From NCBI GenBank assembly GCA_937919435.1, contig CALFRR010000099.1, forward strand, positions 1 through 11,444: a stretch of 11,444 bases of DNA, in the 5' to 3' direction. The DNA comes from an uncultured Alphaproteobacteria bacterium. Lineage in GTDB: Bacteria; Pseudomonadota; Alphaproteobacteria; Rhizobiales; Ancalomicrobiaceae. The number at the start of each line of letters is the position of its first letter. Positions within the stretch are counted from its first letter, which is position 1. Below, piece by piece: positions 1 to 6,775 of the stretch. The translations under genes and the position numbers were made by a program. A model generated the notes under the pieces. That model did not search any database and was not told the origin of the DNA. It saw nothing but the letters and a program-made list of their open reading frames with translations.

Positions 1-1
1 G

Positions 2-1714
2 ACCGATCTGGCGATCCTCCACTACGTCGCCAACCACATCATCAAGACCGGGGCGGTGATCAAGGACTTCGTCGCCAAGCCCGCCGTGTTCACCAGGACC
101 GCCACCGACATCGGCTACGGCCTGCGTCCGACCCATCCGCTCGAAGTGAAGGCGGTCAACGCCTCGCACAAGGTCGACGCGGGCAAGATGGACCCGATCA
201 CCTTCGAGGAATACGCCGAACTGGTGAAGCCCTACACGCTCGATCACGTGGCGAAGCTCTCCGGCGTCCCCGCCGAGAAGCTCGAGTGGCTGGCCAAGGT
301 CTACGCCGACCCGAAGAAGAAGGTGATGAGCCTGTGGACCATGGGGTTCAACCAGCACACCCGCGGCGGCTGGGTCAACTCCCTGATGTACAACGTGCAT
401 CTCCTGGTCGGTAAGATCTCCGAGCCGGGCAATTCGCCGTTCTCGCTGACCGGCCAGCCGTCGGCCTGCGGCACCGCGCGCGAGGTCGGAACCTTCGCTC
501 ACCGGTTGCCGGCCGACATGGTGGTGACCAATCCCGAGCATCGCAAGCACGCCGAAGAGATCTGGAAGCTGCCGGAAGGCACCATCCCCGACAAGGTCGG
601 CCTGCACGCCGTCGCCCAGCATCGGGCGCTGAAGGACGGGATCCTCAACGCCTACTGGGTGCAGTGCACCAACAACATGCAGGCGGCGCCGAACATGAAC
701 GAGGAGGGGTATCCGGGCTATCGCAACCCGGCGAACTTCATCGTCGTGTCCGATCCCTATCCGACGGTGACCGGGCTCTCCGCCGACCTGATCCTGCCGA
801 CCGCGATGTGGGTGGAGAAGGAAGGCGCCTACGGCAACGCCGAGCGGCGCACCCAGTTCTGGCGCCAGCAGGTGACGGCGCCCGGCGAGGCGCGCTCCGA
901 TCTCTGGCAGATCGTCGAATTCTCCAAGCGGTTCAAGGTCGAAGAGGTCTGGCCGGCGGAGCTGATCGCCAAGAAGCCGGAGCTCGCCGGCAAGACCCTC
1001 TACGAGGTGCTGTTCAAGAACGGACAGGTCGACAGGTATCCGGTCTCGGAGACCTACGAAGGCTTCGAGAACCACGAATCGAAGGACTTCGGCTTCTATC
1101 TGCAGAAGGGGCTGTTCGAAGAGTACGCGGTGTTCGGACGCGGCCACGGCCACGACCTCGCGGCCTTCGACAGCTATCACAAGGCGCGCGGTCTGAAGTG
1201 GCCGGTGGTCGACGGCAAGGAGACCAACTGGCGCTTCCGCGAGGGCTACGATCCCTATGTGAAGCCGGGCGAGGACGTGCGCTTCTACGGCTACAAGGAC
1301 GGCCGGGCGAAGGTGATCTTCGCCCCCTACGAGCCGCCGGCGGAGAGCCCGGACAAGGATTTCCCGCTGTGGCTGGTCACCGGTCGGGTGCTGGAGCACT
1401 GGCATTCGGGGTCGATGACGCGGCGGGTGCCGGAACTCTACAAGGCGTTCCCCAACGCGGTGGTGTTCATGAACCCGGACGACGCCATCGAACTCGGGGT
1501 GCGGCGCGGCCAGGAGATCAGGATCTCGACCCGCCGCGGCGAGGTGCTCAGCCGGGTGGAGACCCGCGGACGCAACAAGCCGCCGAAGGGCGTGGTGTTC
1601 TTCCCTTGGTTCGACGAAGGGCAGCTGGTCAACAAGCTGACCCTCGACGCCACCTGCCCGCTGTCGAAAGAGACCGACTACAAGAAGTGCGCCTGCAAGG
1701 TCGAGCGGGCCTGA
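2..1714 (+). CDS. napA: Periplasmic nitrate reductase catalytic subunit NapA, 3' part (5' end outside window)
   Basis: This is the C-terminal ~570 residues of the molybdopterin enzyme that reduces nitrate to nitrite in the periplasm; the full family length is about 830. The reading frame is open from base 2, so the start, Tat signal, N-terminal 4Fe-4S cluster and Mo-ligand cysteine lie upstream of the window. Family fingerprints are clear: ATDIGYGLRPTHPLE near the start, then MGFNQHTRGGW, FSLTGQPSACGTAREVGTF, FAHRLPADMVVTNP, CTNNMQA, ILPTAMWVEKEGAYGNAERR, FGRGHGHDLA, TGRVLEHWHSGSMTRRVPEL and the terminal LVNKLTLDATCPLSKETDYKKCA. These distinguish NapA from assimilatory Nas and from other DMSO-reductase-family enzymes. 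The final segment is the molydopterin-dinucleotide-binding domain. It is followed by napGHBC, as expected for a nap operon. No frameshift is seen. The protein ends TGA at 1712-1714. Confidence 0.98.
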   Translation, partial: TDLAILHYVANHIIKTGAVIKDFVAKPAVFTRTATDIGYGLRPTHPLEVKAVNASHKVDAGKMDPITFEEYAELVKPYTLDHVAKLSGVPAEKLEWLAKVYADPKKKVMSLWTMGFNQHTRGGWVNSLMYNVHLLVGKISEPGNSPFSLTGQPSACGTAREVGTFAHRLPADMVVTNPEHRKHAEEIWKLPEGTIPDKVGLHAVAQHRALKDGILNAYWVQCTNNMQAAPNMNEEGYPGYRNPANFIVVSDPYPTVTGLSADLILPTAMWVEKEGAYGNAERRTQFWRQQVTAPGEARSDLWQIVEFSKRFKVEEVWPAELIAKKPELAGKTLYEVLFKNGQVDRYPVSETYEGFENHESKDFGFYLQKGLFEEYAVFGRGHGHDLAAFDSYHKARGLKWPVVDGKETNWRFREGYDPYVKPGEDVRFYGYKDGRAKVIFAPYEPPAESPDKDFPLWLVTGRVLEHWHSGSMTRRVPELYKAFPNAVVFMNPDDAIELGVRRGQEIRISTRRGEVLSRVETRGRNKPPKGVVFFPWFDEGQLVNKLTLDATCPLSKETDYKKCACKVERA

Positions 1715-1723
1715 GGCCGGCGT

Positions 1724-1740
1724 TCCGGCGGCACGCCGGA
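1724..1740 (+). other. Hairpin directly after napA
   Basis: TCCGGCG-gca-CGCCGGA forms a perfect 7-bp stem ten bases after the napA stop codon. An overlapping alternative stem pairs CCGGCGT (1717-1723) with ACGCCGG (1733-1739). No T tract follows, so it looks more like an mRNA 3'-end stabiliser or attenuator than a full intrinsic terminator. That role is inferred. Confidence 0.5.
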
Positions 1741-1863
1741 GCCCTCGACCGCGCTCTCCGTCACCCTTCTCGCCACCGGGAAGGGGATCCGGCGGAAGGC
1801 CCTCGTCGATTGCCGCGTGCCGCCGTCACCGACCCCTCGCGCGAACGACCTCGTCATGCCGTT

Positions 1864-1884
1864 CCCTCCCCCGGTGGGGGAGGG
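1864..1884 (+). repeat. Perfect 9-bp GC hairpin in the napA-napG spacer
   Basis: CCCTCCCCC-ggt-GGGGGAGGG is a perfect 9-bp stem with a 3-base loop. It lies in a 270-base spacer (1715-1984) that also contains CCCTTC/GAAGGG (1764-1769 with 1780-1785). The CCCTCCCC...GGGGAGGG style, followed by a G-rich tail, resembles dispersed intergenic palindromes common in alphaproteobacterial genomes. Whether this one is repeated in its genome cannot be tested here. The rest of the spacer shows no convincing gene. Confidence 0.55.
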
Positions 1885-1918
1885 GCTGGGACAGGGGACG
1901 GCGCCGGCCGGCTCCGTG

Positions 1919-1932
1919 GGAGCGAAAGCTCC
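1919..1932 (+). other. GNRA-tetraloop hairpin upstream of napG
   Basis: GGAGC-gaaa-GCTCC is a 5-bp stem closed by a GAAA tetraloop, an unusually stable RNA loop type. It lies 52 bases before the napG start codon, which itself has only a weak ribosome-binding site. It may be part of the leader structure of the napGHBC part of the transcript (inference). Confidence 0.4.
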
Positions 1933-1984
1933 GCTGCGCCCGGCTTTTCTGCCCGACCCTCGCGATAGCCGATCGGACACTCCG

Positions 1985-2821
1985 ATGTCGCCGAAGACCA
2001 CTCCTCCCGAAGGGCTCGTCAGCCCGGAACGTCGCAAGGCCCTGGAGACCGCCGCCCGGACGGTGGTCGGGGTCGGCGTCGCCGGCGTCCTCGTCGGCGC
2101 ACACCAGCGCTCGGCGGAGGCGATGCCGGCCGAGGCGATCCGGCCGCCGGGCGCGATCGGCGACGAACGCCGGTTCCTGTCGGCCTGCGTGCGCTGTGGC
2201 CTGTGCGTCTCCGCCTGCCCGTGGCACACGCTGAAGCTCGCCGACGCCGGCGAGACGGTCGTCGCCGGCACGCCCTATTTCGTCGCCCGCAAGGTCCCCT
2301 GCGAGATGTGCGACGACATCCCCTGCGTGAAGGCCTGCCCGACCGGGGCGCTCGACCATTCGCTCGTCGACATCGGCAAGGCGAAGATGGGCACCGCCGT
2401 GCTGGTCGACGAGGAGCACTGCCTGAACTTCCTCGGGCTCCGGTGCGACGTCTGCTATCGCGACTGCCCGGTGATCGACAAGGCGATCACGCTCGAGCTC
2501 GAGAGCAATCCGCGGACCCGCAAACACGCGATCTTCCGGCCGACCGTCCACTCCGAGTTCTGCACCGGCTGCGGCAAGTGCGAGAAGTCCTGCGTGCTCG
2601 AAGAGGCGGCGATCAAGGTGCTGCCGGTCCGGCTGGCCCGCGGCGCGCCCGGCGCCCACTACCGGCTCGGCTGGGAGGAATACCGCAAGCACCAGGGACC
2701 GCTGGTCGAAGGCATCGAGGATCTGCCGGACAGGGCGCCGGGCGACGTCACGCCGCCCTCCGGGGTACCCGATGCGCCGCCGATCATCGATCCGACGAAG
2801 AAGGGAGGGTGGAAGCCGTGA
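1985..2821 (+). CDS. napG: Ferredoxin-type protein NapG (four 4Fe-4S clusters)
   Basis: NapG is a periplasmic iron-sulfur protein that, with membrane NapH, passes electrons from quinol toward NapC/NapB/NapA. The 278-residue product has an N-terminal Tat-like leader (ERRKAL at about 15-20, then a hydrophobic stretch at 26-38) and four cysteine clusters: C68/71/74/78, C106/109/114/118, C146/154/157/161 and C193/196/199/203. Characteristic strings are RPPGAI, ACVRCGLC, GTPYFVAR, LRCDVCYRDCP and CTGCGKCEKSCVLE. The start at 1985 places the leader correctly, although the upstream Shine-Dalgarno is weak (only CGGA). Starts further upstream would put the Tat leader inside the protein. Compared with E. 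coli NapG (about 231 residues) it has a proline-rich C-terminal extension of roughly 45 residues from about position 233. The stop overlaps the napH start. Confidence 0.95.
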   Translation: MSPKTTPPEGLVSPERRKALETAARTVVGVGVAGVLVGAHQRSAEAMPAEAIRPPGAIGDERRFLSACVRCGLCVSACPWHTLKLADAGETVVAGTPYFVARKVPCEMCDDIPCVKACPTGALDHSLVDIGKAKMGTAVLVDEEHCLNFLGLRCDVCYRDCPVIDKAITLELESNPRTRKHAIFRPTVHSEFCTGCGKCEKSCVLEEAAIKVLPVRLARGAPGAHYRLGWEEYRKHQGPLVEGIEDLPDRAPGDVTPPSGVPDAPPIIDPTKKGGWKP

Positions 2822-3762
2822 CCGCGCTCGACGCCTCGTCCCGCCGCAACCGTGCCACCCGTCTCGCCGAACGCGACGCGAAGAAGCCGTTCCGCGGGTT
2901 CTGGGACCGGCACCGGTTCCTGATCCTGCGACGGCTGGTGCAGACCGGGGTCTTCGCCCTGTTCCTCTCCGGTCCGCTGATCGGCGTGAAGATCGCCGAA
3001 GGCACCATCGCCTCGTCGATGACCTTCGGCGTGCTGCCGCTGACCGATCCGCTGATCCTGTTGCAGAGCTTCGCCGCCGGGCACCGGCCGGAAGGGCTGG
3101 CGATCCTCGGCGGGCTGATCGTCGCCGCCTTCTACGGGTTGGTCTCGGGCCGCGCCTACTGCGCCTGGGTCTGCCCGATCGATCCGGTGACAGATCTCGC
3201 CCACTGGACCCGCGAGAAGCTCGGCCTGAAGGCCAAGGGGTTCCAGCCGCGGCCGCAGACCCGGCTCTACGTCCTGGTGATGATCCTGGTCGTCTCCTTC
3301 GCCACCGGAACGATCGCCTGGGAACTGGTCAATCCGATCACCCATGCCTTCCGGGCGGTGGTGTTCGGGGCGACGTCGGGGCTCGTCTTCGTCGCCGCGG
3401 TGTTCCTCTTCGATCTGTTCGTCGCGCGGCGCGGCTGGTGTTCGCATCTCTGCCCGGTCGGCGCCTTCTACGGGCTGCTCGGCAGCCGGGCCTACCTGCG
3501 CGTCTCCGCCGCCGGTCGCGCCGGCTGCGATCACTGTATGGACTGCTACGCCGTCTGCCCGGAGCCGCAGGTGATCTCGCCGGCGCTCGAAGGGGCGGCG
3601 AAGGGGCTCTCGCCGGTGATCCTCGACCGAGACTGCACCACCTGTGGCCGCTGCATCGACGTCTGTTCGACGTCGGTCTTCCGCTTCACCCATCGCCTCG
3701 ACACGTCCGAAACCCCGGCGCCCGCCGCCACCCGGTCGAACTCCACGGGAGATACACCATGA
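2818..3762 (+). CDS. napH: Quinol-oxidising membrane ferredoxin NapH
   Basis: NapH is the integral membrane partner of NapG in quinol oxidation for periplasmic nitrate reduction. The 314-residue product has four predicted membrane segments at about 38-58, 93-112, 148-168 and 179-200. It carries the two family CX3CP motifs, CAWVCP (115-120) and CSHLCP (208-213), and two C-terminal 4Fe-4S motifs, C237/240/243/247 and C273/276/279/283. The start is the GTG at 2818, inside the napG stop (GTGA overlap), preceded by a strong GGGAGG at 2803-2809. A basic N-terminus of about 35 residues precedes the first membrane segment, and a Pro/Thr/Ala-rich tail of about 25 residues follows the last cluster. E. 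coli NapH is somewhat shorter. The stop overlaps the napB start (ATGA), indicating translational coupling. Confidence 0.95.
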   Translation: MTALDASSRRNRATRLAERDAKKPFRGFWDRHRFLILRRLVQTGVFALFLSGPLIGVKIAEGTIASSMTFGVLPLTDPLILLQSFAAGHRPEGLAILGGLIVAAFYGLVSGRAYCAWVCPIDPVTDLAHWTREKLGLKAKGFQPRPQTRLYVLVMILVVSFATGTIAWELVNPITHAFRAVVFGATSGLVFVAAVFLFDLFVARRGWCSHLCPVGAFYGLLGSRAYLRVSAAGRAGCDHCMDCYAVCPEPQVISPALEGAAKGLSPVILDRDCTTCGRCIDVCSTSVFRFTHRLDTSETPAPAATRSNSTGDTP

Positions 3763-4214
3763 GGTCCTTCGTCATCGCCGCGGCGCTCGGTGTGGCCGCC
3801 CTCACCTTCGCCGTCGGCTCGGTCTCCGGCCAGACCGCCGGGGCCGGCGTCGAGTTGAAGTCGTTGCGCGGCACCTCGCCGACCCAGGACCTCGATCCGC
3901 CGGACGTCGCCCGGCAGAACGTGTCCGGCCGCTTCGATCGCGCCTATCGGCAGCAGCCGCCGCTGATCCCGCATCAGATCGACCGCTACCAGATCGACCT
4001 CAAGGCCAACCAGTGCCTCGGCTGTCACGACTGGTCGGTGGCGGCGAAGAACGGCGCGCCGACCCTGTCGATGACCCATTACCAGGATCGCGACGGGCGC
4101 CAGACCGACACGGTCGCCGGCACCCGCTGGTTCTGCACCCAGTGCCACGTCCCGCAGGCCGAGGCCAAGGAACTGGTCGAGAACACCTTCCGGCCGTCCC
4201 AGACCGTCAAGTGA
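3759..4214 (+). CDS. napB: Periplasmic nitrate reductase dihaem cytochrome c subunit NapB
   Basis: NapB is the small dihaem cytochrome that forms the NapAB complex in the periplasm and hands electrons to NapA. The 151-residue product has a Sec signal peptide (hydrophobic 4-22, likely cleavage near residue 24-27) and two covalent haem motifs, CLGCH (86-90) and CTQCH (126-130). Likely axial histidines are H72 in PPLIPHQI and H107 in SMTHY, the family positions. The start ATG overlaps the napH stop by 4 bases, with GGGAG at 3747-3751 as ribosome-binding site. There is a 45-base gap before napC. Length and motif spacing are typical, and nothing is unusual. Confidence 0.97.
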   Translation: MRSFVIAAALGVAALTFAVGSVSGQTAGAGVELKSLRGTSPTQDLDPPDVARQNVSGRFDRAYRQQPPLIPHQIDRYQIDLKANQCLGCHDWSVAAKNGAPTLSMTHYQDRDGRQTDTVAGTRWFCTQCHVPQAEAKELVENTFRPSQTVK

Positions 4215-4259
4215 CGTCGTCGCCGGATGTTTTCCGCGCGTGACGATCGGAGAGAGATC

Positions 4260-4940
4260 ATGACCGACATCACCGAGACCGTCCCGGCCCGGCCCGGCTT
4301 CGTCAGACGGCTGTGGCGTTTCTTCTGGTCGCCGTCGGGCTCCATCGCCCTCGGTATCCTCGTCGTCGTCGGCTTCTTCGCCGGCGTGATCTTCTGGGGC
4401 GGCTTCAACTGGGCGCTCGAGATGACCAACAACGAACAGTTCTGCATCTCCTGCCACGAGATGAAGGACAACGTCTTCGCCGAATACAAACAGACGATCC
4501 ACTATCAGAACCACTCGGGGGTGCGGGCCACCTGTCCCGACTGCCACGTGCCGAAGGAGTGGCAGCACAAGATCGTGCGCAAGATCCAGGCGAGCCAGGA
4601 GCTGTGGGGGCATTTCGTCACCGGTTCGATCTGGACCCGTGAGAAGTTCGTCGAACGGCGGATCGAACTCGCCAAGCACGAATGGGCGCGGATGAAGACC
4701 ACCGACAGCCGCGAATGCCGCAACTGTCACAACTTCGACTTCATGGACTTCACCAAGCAGGAGACCCGGGCCGGGAAGCAGCACCAGCTGGCGATCGACA
4801 CCGGCAAGACCTGCATCGACTGCCACCAGGGCATCGCCCATCGGCTGCCGCAGGGCGGGCGCGACGCCTACGACGCACTGTTGCGCGAGATGAAGCTCGA
4901 CCAGCCGCAGAAGACCTCCGCCGTCGTTCCGGCGAAGTGA
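4260..4940 (+). CDS. napC: Membrane-anchored tetrahaem cytochrome c quinol dehydrogenase NapC (NapC/NirT family)
   Basis: NapC oxidises membrane quinol and reduces NapB. The 226-residue product has a single N-terminal membrane anchor (about 28-48) and four haem motifs: CISCH (62-66), CPDCH (92-96), CRNCH (153-157) and CIDCH (185-189). Typical NapC/NirT strings include CISCHEM, TCPDCHVPKEW, ASQELWGH and TCIDCHQGIAHRLP. The ATG at 4260 is preceded by GGAGAG at 4249-4254. An in-frame upstream ATG at 4227 would add 11 residues without a good ribosome-binding site and was not chosen. It is the last gene of the nap operon, followed by a strong hairpin at 4978-5003. Confidence 0.97.
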   Translation: MTDITETVPARPGFVRRLWRFFWSPSGSIALGILVVVGFFAGVIFWGGFNWALEMTNNEQFCISCHEMKDNVFAEYKQTIHYQNHSGVRATCPDCHVPKEWQHKIVRKIQASQELWGHFVTGSIWTREKFVERRIELAKHEWARMKTTDSRECRNCHNFDFMDFTKQETRAGKQHQLAIDTGKTCIDCHQGIAHRLPQGGRDAYDALLREMKLDQPQKTSAVVPAK

Positions 4941-4977
4941 GGCGCCGAGCCGCCCGCCGGTTCGCCCTCCGCGCTCG

Positions 4978-5003
4978 ACGCCCGCGCCGCCCCGCGCGGG
5001 CGT
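4978..5003 (+). terminator. Strong hairpin after napC, probable operon terminator
   Basis: ACGCCCGCGC pairs perfectly with GCGCGGGCGT (10 bp, 6-base loop) 37 bases after the napC stop. What follows is TCGCGTTTC, so the U tract is poor. It ends the nap operon before the next gene's own strong ribosome-binding site. Termination is inferred. The remaining ~90 bases up to 5094 show no clear promoter boxes. Confidence 0.6.
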
Positions 5004-5094
5004 TCGCGTTTCGGCGAGGCTTTCCGTCGGTCGCGCGGTGGGTCATGCTGGCGTCGGTCGGGTGCCGATCGACGGCGGACCGGGGGAGGTACGG

Positions 5095-5796
5095 ATGACG
5101 TCGTTCGCGGATATCCGGGCGCGGGCGGAAGCACGCAAGGGCGGACCGGAGGGGCTCGCCCGGCTGTTGCCACCGGCGCCGGATCCGGTGGTCCTCGCCG
5201 GGCTTCCCGACGACCGGATCCTCTCGCAGATGTCGAAACGGGTGTTCTCGGCCGGCTTCGTGTGGAGCGTGATCGAGGCGAAGTGGCCGGTCTTCGAAGA
5301 GGTGTTCCTCGGCTTCGATCCGGCCGCGCTGGTCTTTCAGCCCGACGAGTTCTGGGAAGCGGCGGGACGGGCGCCGGGAATCGTCCGCAACGGCGCGAAG
5401 ATCCTGGCGATCCGGGGCAATGCCCGTTTCGTCCGCGACGTGTCGGCGGCGCACGGCGGCTTCGGCCGGTTTCTGGCGGCGTGGCCGACCTCCGATCAGG
5501 TCGGGCTGATGAAGAAACTCGCCGACGAAGGCAGCCGGCTCGGCGGAGCGACCGGGCAGACCTTCCTCCGGTTCATCGGCTGGGACGGCTTCGTCACCTC
5601 GCGCGACGTCGTCGCCTGTCTGCGGGACGCCGGGCTCGATCTCTCGGAGAAGGCCGGATCGAAGCGCGATCTCGCCCTGATCCAGGCGCAGTTCGATCGT
5701 TGGCAGGCGGAGACCGGGCTGCCGCGCAGCCACCTGTCACGGATCTGTGCGCTGTCGATCGACGCGGGCGAGGGCGGCGGCGAAGAGGAAGAGTGA
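5095..5796 (+). CDS. DNA-3-methyladenine glycosylase I-like protein (Tag family, divergent branch)
   Basis: Likely a HhH-GPD-superfamily base-excision enzyme of the Tag type, removing alkylated adenine from DNA in the cytoplasm. The core of the 233-residue protein aligns by eye with E. coli Tag: SAGFVWSVIEAKWPVFEEVF (52-71) matches the QAGLSWITVL...F region, LGFDP (72-76) matches HQFDP, and GIVRNGAKILAIRGNARF (95-112) matches GIIRHRGKIQAIIGNARA. RLGGATGQTFLRFIG (148-162) fits the later GTT segment. The N-terminal Cys and the C-terminal His/Cys that bind zinc in E. coli Tag are not present; the only cysteines are C175 and C218. The start at 5095 is supported by GGGGGAGG at 5082-5089. A GTG at 5038 would add 19 uncharacteristic residues. 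It ends in an acidic tail (GGGEEEE). Activity is not proven. Confidence 0.8.
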   Translation: MTSFADIRARAEARKGGPEGLARLLPPAPDPVVLAGLPDDRILSQMSKRVFSAGFVWSVIEAKWPVFEEVFLGFDPAALVFQPDEFWEAAGRAPGIVRNGAKILAIRGNARFVRDVSAAHGGFGRFLAAWPTSDQVGLMKKLADEGSRLGGATGQTFLRFIGWDGFVTSRDVVACLRDAGLDLSEKAGSKRDLALIQAQFDRWQAETGLPRSHLSRICALSIDAGEGGGEEEE

Positions 5797-5800
5797 CGGC

Positions 5801-5930
5801 TCATACCGAGTTCACGAAATTCGGACTCGTCCGAATTTCGTGAGTCACGGCCTGACCGGCCGACGCCCGTTCGGGCTTGCCTTCGCGGACGAAGTTCCGA
5901 ACAGGTCAGAACTTCATCCGCTCGGTATCA
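5801..5930. repeat. Compact composite inverted-repeat element between convergent genes
   Basis: The ends TCATACCGAG (5801-5810) and CTCGGTATCA (5921-5930) are inverted copies matching at 9 of 10 positions. Inside are a perfect 15-bp stem (5812-5826 with 5829-5843), a GCCCG-tt-CGGGC stem (5865-5876), and a 13-base arm pair with one mismatch (5885-5897 with 5909-5921, loop of 11). The two major stems share related sequence: ACGAAATTCGGA at 5815 and ACGAAGTTCCGA at 5889 match at 10 of 12. The layout suggests a small mobile or dispersed palindromic unit (MITE- or BIME-like), possibly also serving as a bidirectional terminator. No transposase is encoded. Copy number in the genome is unknown. Confidence 0.6.
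5812..5843. terminator. Perfect 15-bp hairpin, probable bidirectional terminator
   Basis: TCACGAAATTCGGAC and GTCCGAATTTCGTGA are exact reverse complements separated by only two bases. In RNA the inner pairs would open to form a usable loop. It lies 15 bases after the glycosylase stop and downstream of the leftward regulator gene, so it could stop transcription from both sides. There is no long T tract on either side, so factor-independent termination is uncertain. Confidence 0.5.
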
Positions 5931-6656
5931 GTCGCCGGCGACCGGTTCGGCTTCGAACACCTCGGCGGGCAGGCCGAAGACCTCGACCAGGCCGCGCCGC
6001 CCGGCGGGCGTGACGGTGACGGCGCGCTGGCCCTCCTCGCGCTCGACCCAGCCGAGGTCGAACAGCCGCGCGGTGACCAGGTTGCCGAGCCGGCCGGCGA
6101 GGTGGGGGCGGCGCTCCGACCAGTCGACGCAGGTCTTGCAGAAGTGGCGCCGGGCCTTGCCGCCGGCATCGAGCGGGATCCCGAAATCGCAGAAGAAGGC
6201 TTCGCCCTTCGGGCCGAGACAGGCCTCGTCGGCCCCCATGGAGATCACCCCGGCGCGTTTCAGCGCGGCGGCGATCTCCACCGACAGGCGGCCGGCGAGA
6301 TGGTCGTAGCAGGTCCGGGCGAAGCGCATCGCCTCGTCCTCCGGCCCGGTCGGGCGATGGCGGACCGGGCCGATCGCCGCGACCCGCATCAGTGCCTCGA
6401 GCGCATCGGAGATCTCGGTCGAGGCGAGCCGGTGATAGCGGTGGCGGCCCTGCTTCTCGACCACCACCAGTTCGGCCTCGACCAGACGGGCGAGGTGGCC
6501 GGAGGTGGTCTGCGCGCTGACGCCGGCCGCCGCGGCGAGTTCCGTGGCGGTCAGCGCGCGGCCGTCCATCAGGGCGGCGAGGATGTTGGCCCGAGCGACG
6601 TCGCCGATCAGCGCGGCGACCTCGGCGACGGCGTTGCCGGAAGCGAAGTTGATCAT
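5928..6656 (-). CDS. ArsR-type winged helix-turn-helix transcriptional regulator
   Basis: A 242-residue DNA-binding protein with an ArsR-like winged helix at about 10-80: LIGDVARANILAALMDGRALTATELA, then the recognition region SAQTTSGHLARLVEAEL (47-63) and the wing KQGRHRYHRL (68-77). The C-terminal half carries ARTCYDHLAGRL (113-124) and CKTCVDWSERRPHLAGRLG (173-191), a pattern I recognise from a longer ArsR-like family. C116, C173 and C176 could sense a metal or redox signal, but this is inference. The ATG at 6656 begins right at the conserved domain but has no clear ribosome-binding site. An in-frame ATG at 6701 has GGTGGAG 8 bases upstream and would add 15 residues. It is divergent from the EamA transporter, its likely target. 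The stop codon lies inside the adjoining repeat end. Confidence 0.85.
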   Translation of the reverse strand: MINFASGNAVAEVAALIGDVARANILAALMDGRALTATELAAAAGVSAQTTSGHLARLVEAELVVVEKQGRHRYHRLASTEISDALEALMRVAAIGPVRHRPTGPEDEAMRFARTCYDHLAGRLSVEIAAALKRAGVISMGADEACLGPKGEAFFCDFGIPLDAGGKARRHFCKTCVDWSERRPHLAGRLGNLVTARLFDLGWVEREEGQRAVTVTPAGRRGLVEVFGLPAEVFEAEPVAGD

Positions 6657-6703
6657 GGCGGCGAAGTCTAGCCGGATCCGCGCGGGTTTCCAGTCCGGCA
6701 TAC

Positions 6704-6719
6704 TTCGGTCTCCACCGAA
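6704..6719. promoter_or_regulatory. Palindrome in the regulator-transporter gap, candidate operator
   Basis: TTCGGT-ctcc-ACCGAA is a perfect 6-bp inverted repeat in the 119-base gap between the ArsR-type regulator and the divergent EamA gene. Its position suits a self-regulated divergent promoter. If the regulator instead starts at 6701, the site would sit over its ribosome-binding site. Binding is unproven and no strong -35/-10 boxes were recognised. Confidence 0.4.
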
Positions 6720-6775
6720 ACGTCGGCGGGGTCGGATCAGGTATGGAACGAGCTCCCTCGTACCGGAGCCGCAAC

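Noticed and set aside
1817..1984. Extended NapG start upstream of 1985
   Set aside because: The extra residues are Pro/Gly-rich and are encoded by the hairpin repeats. They would bury the export leader.
3546..4841. Long leftward open frame opposite napH, napB and napC
   Set aside because: It is antisense to three genes with intact haem and iron-sulfur motifs, and its translation resembles no family I know.
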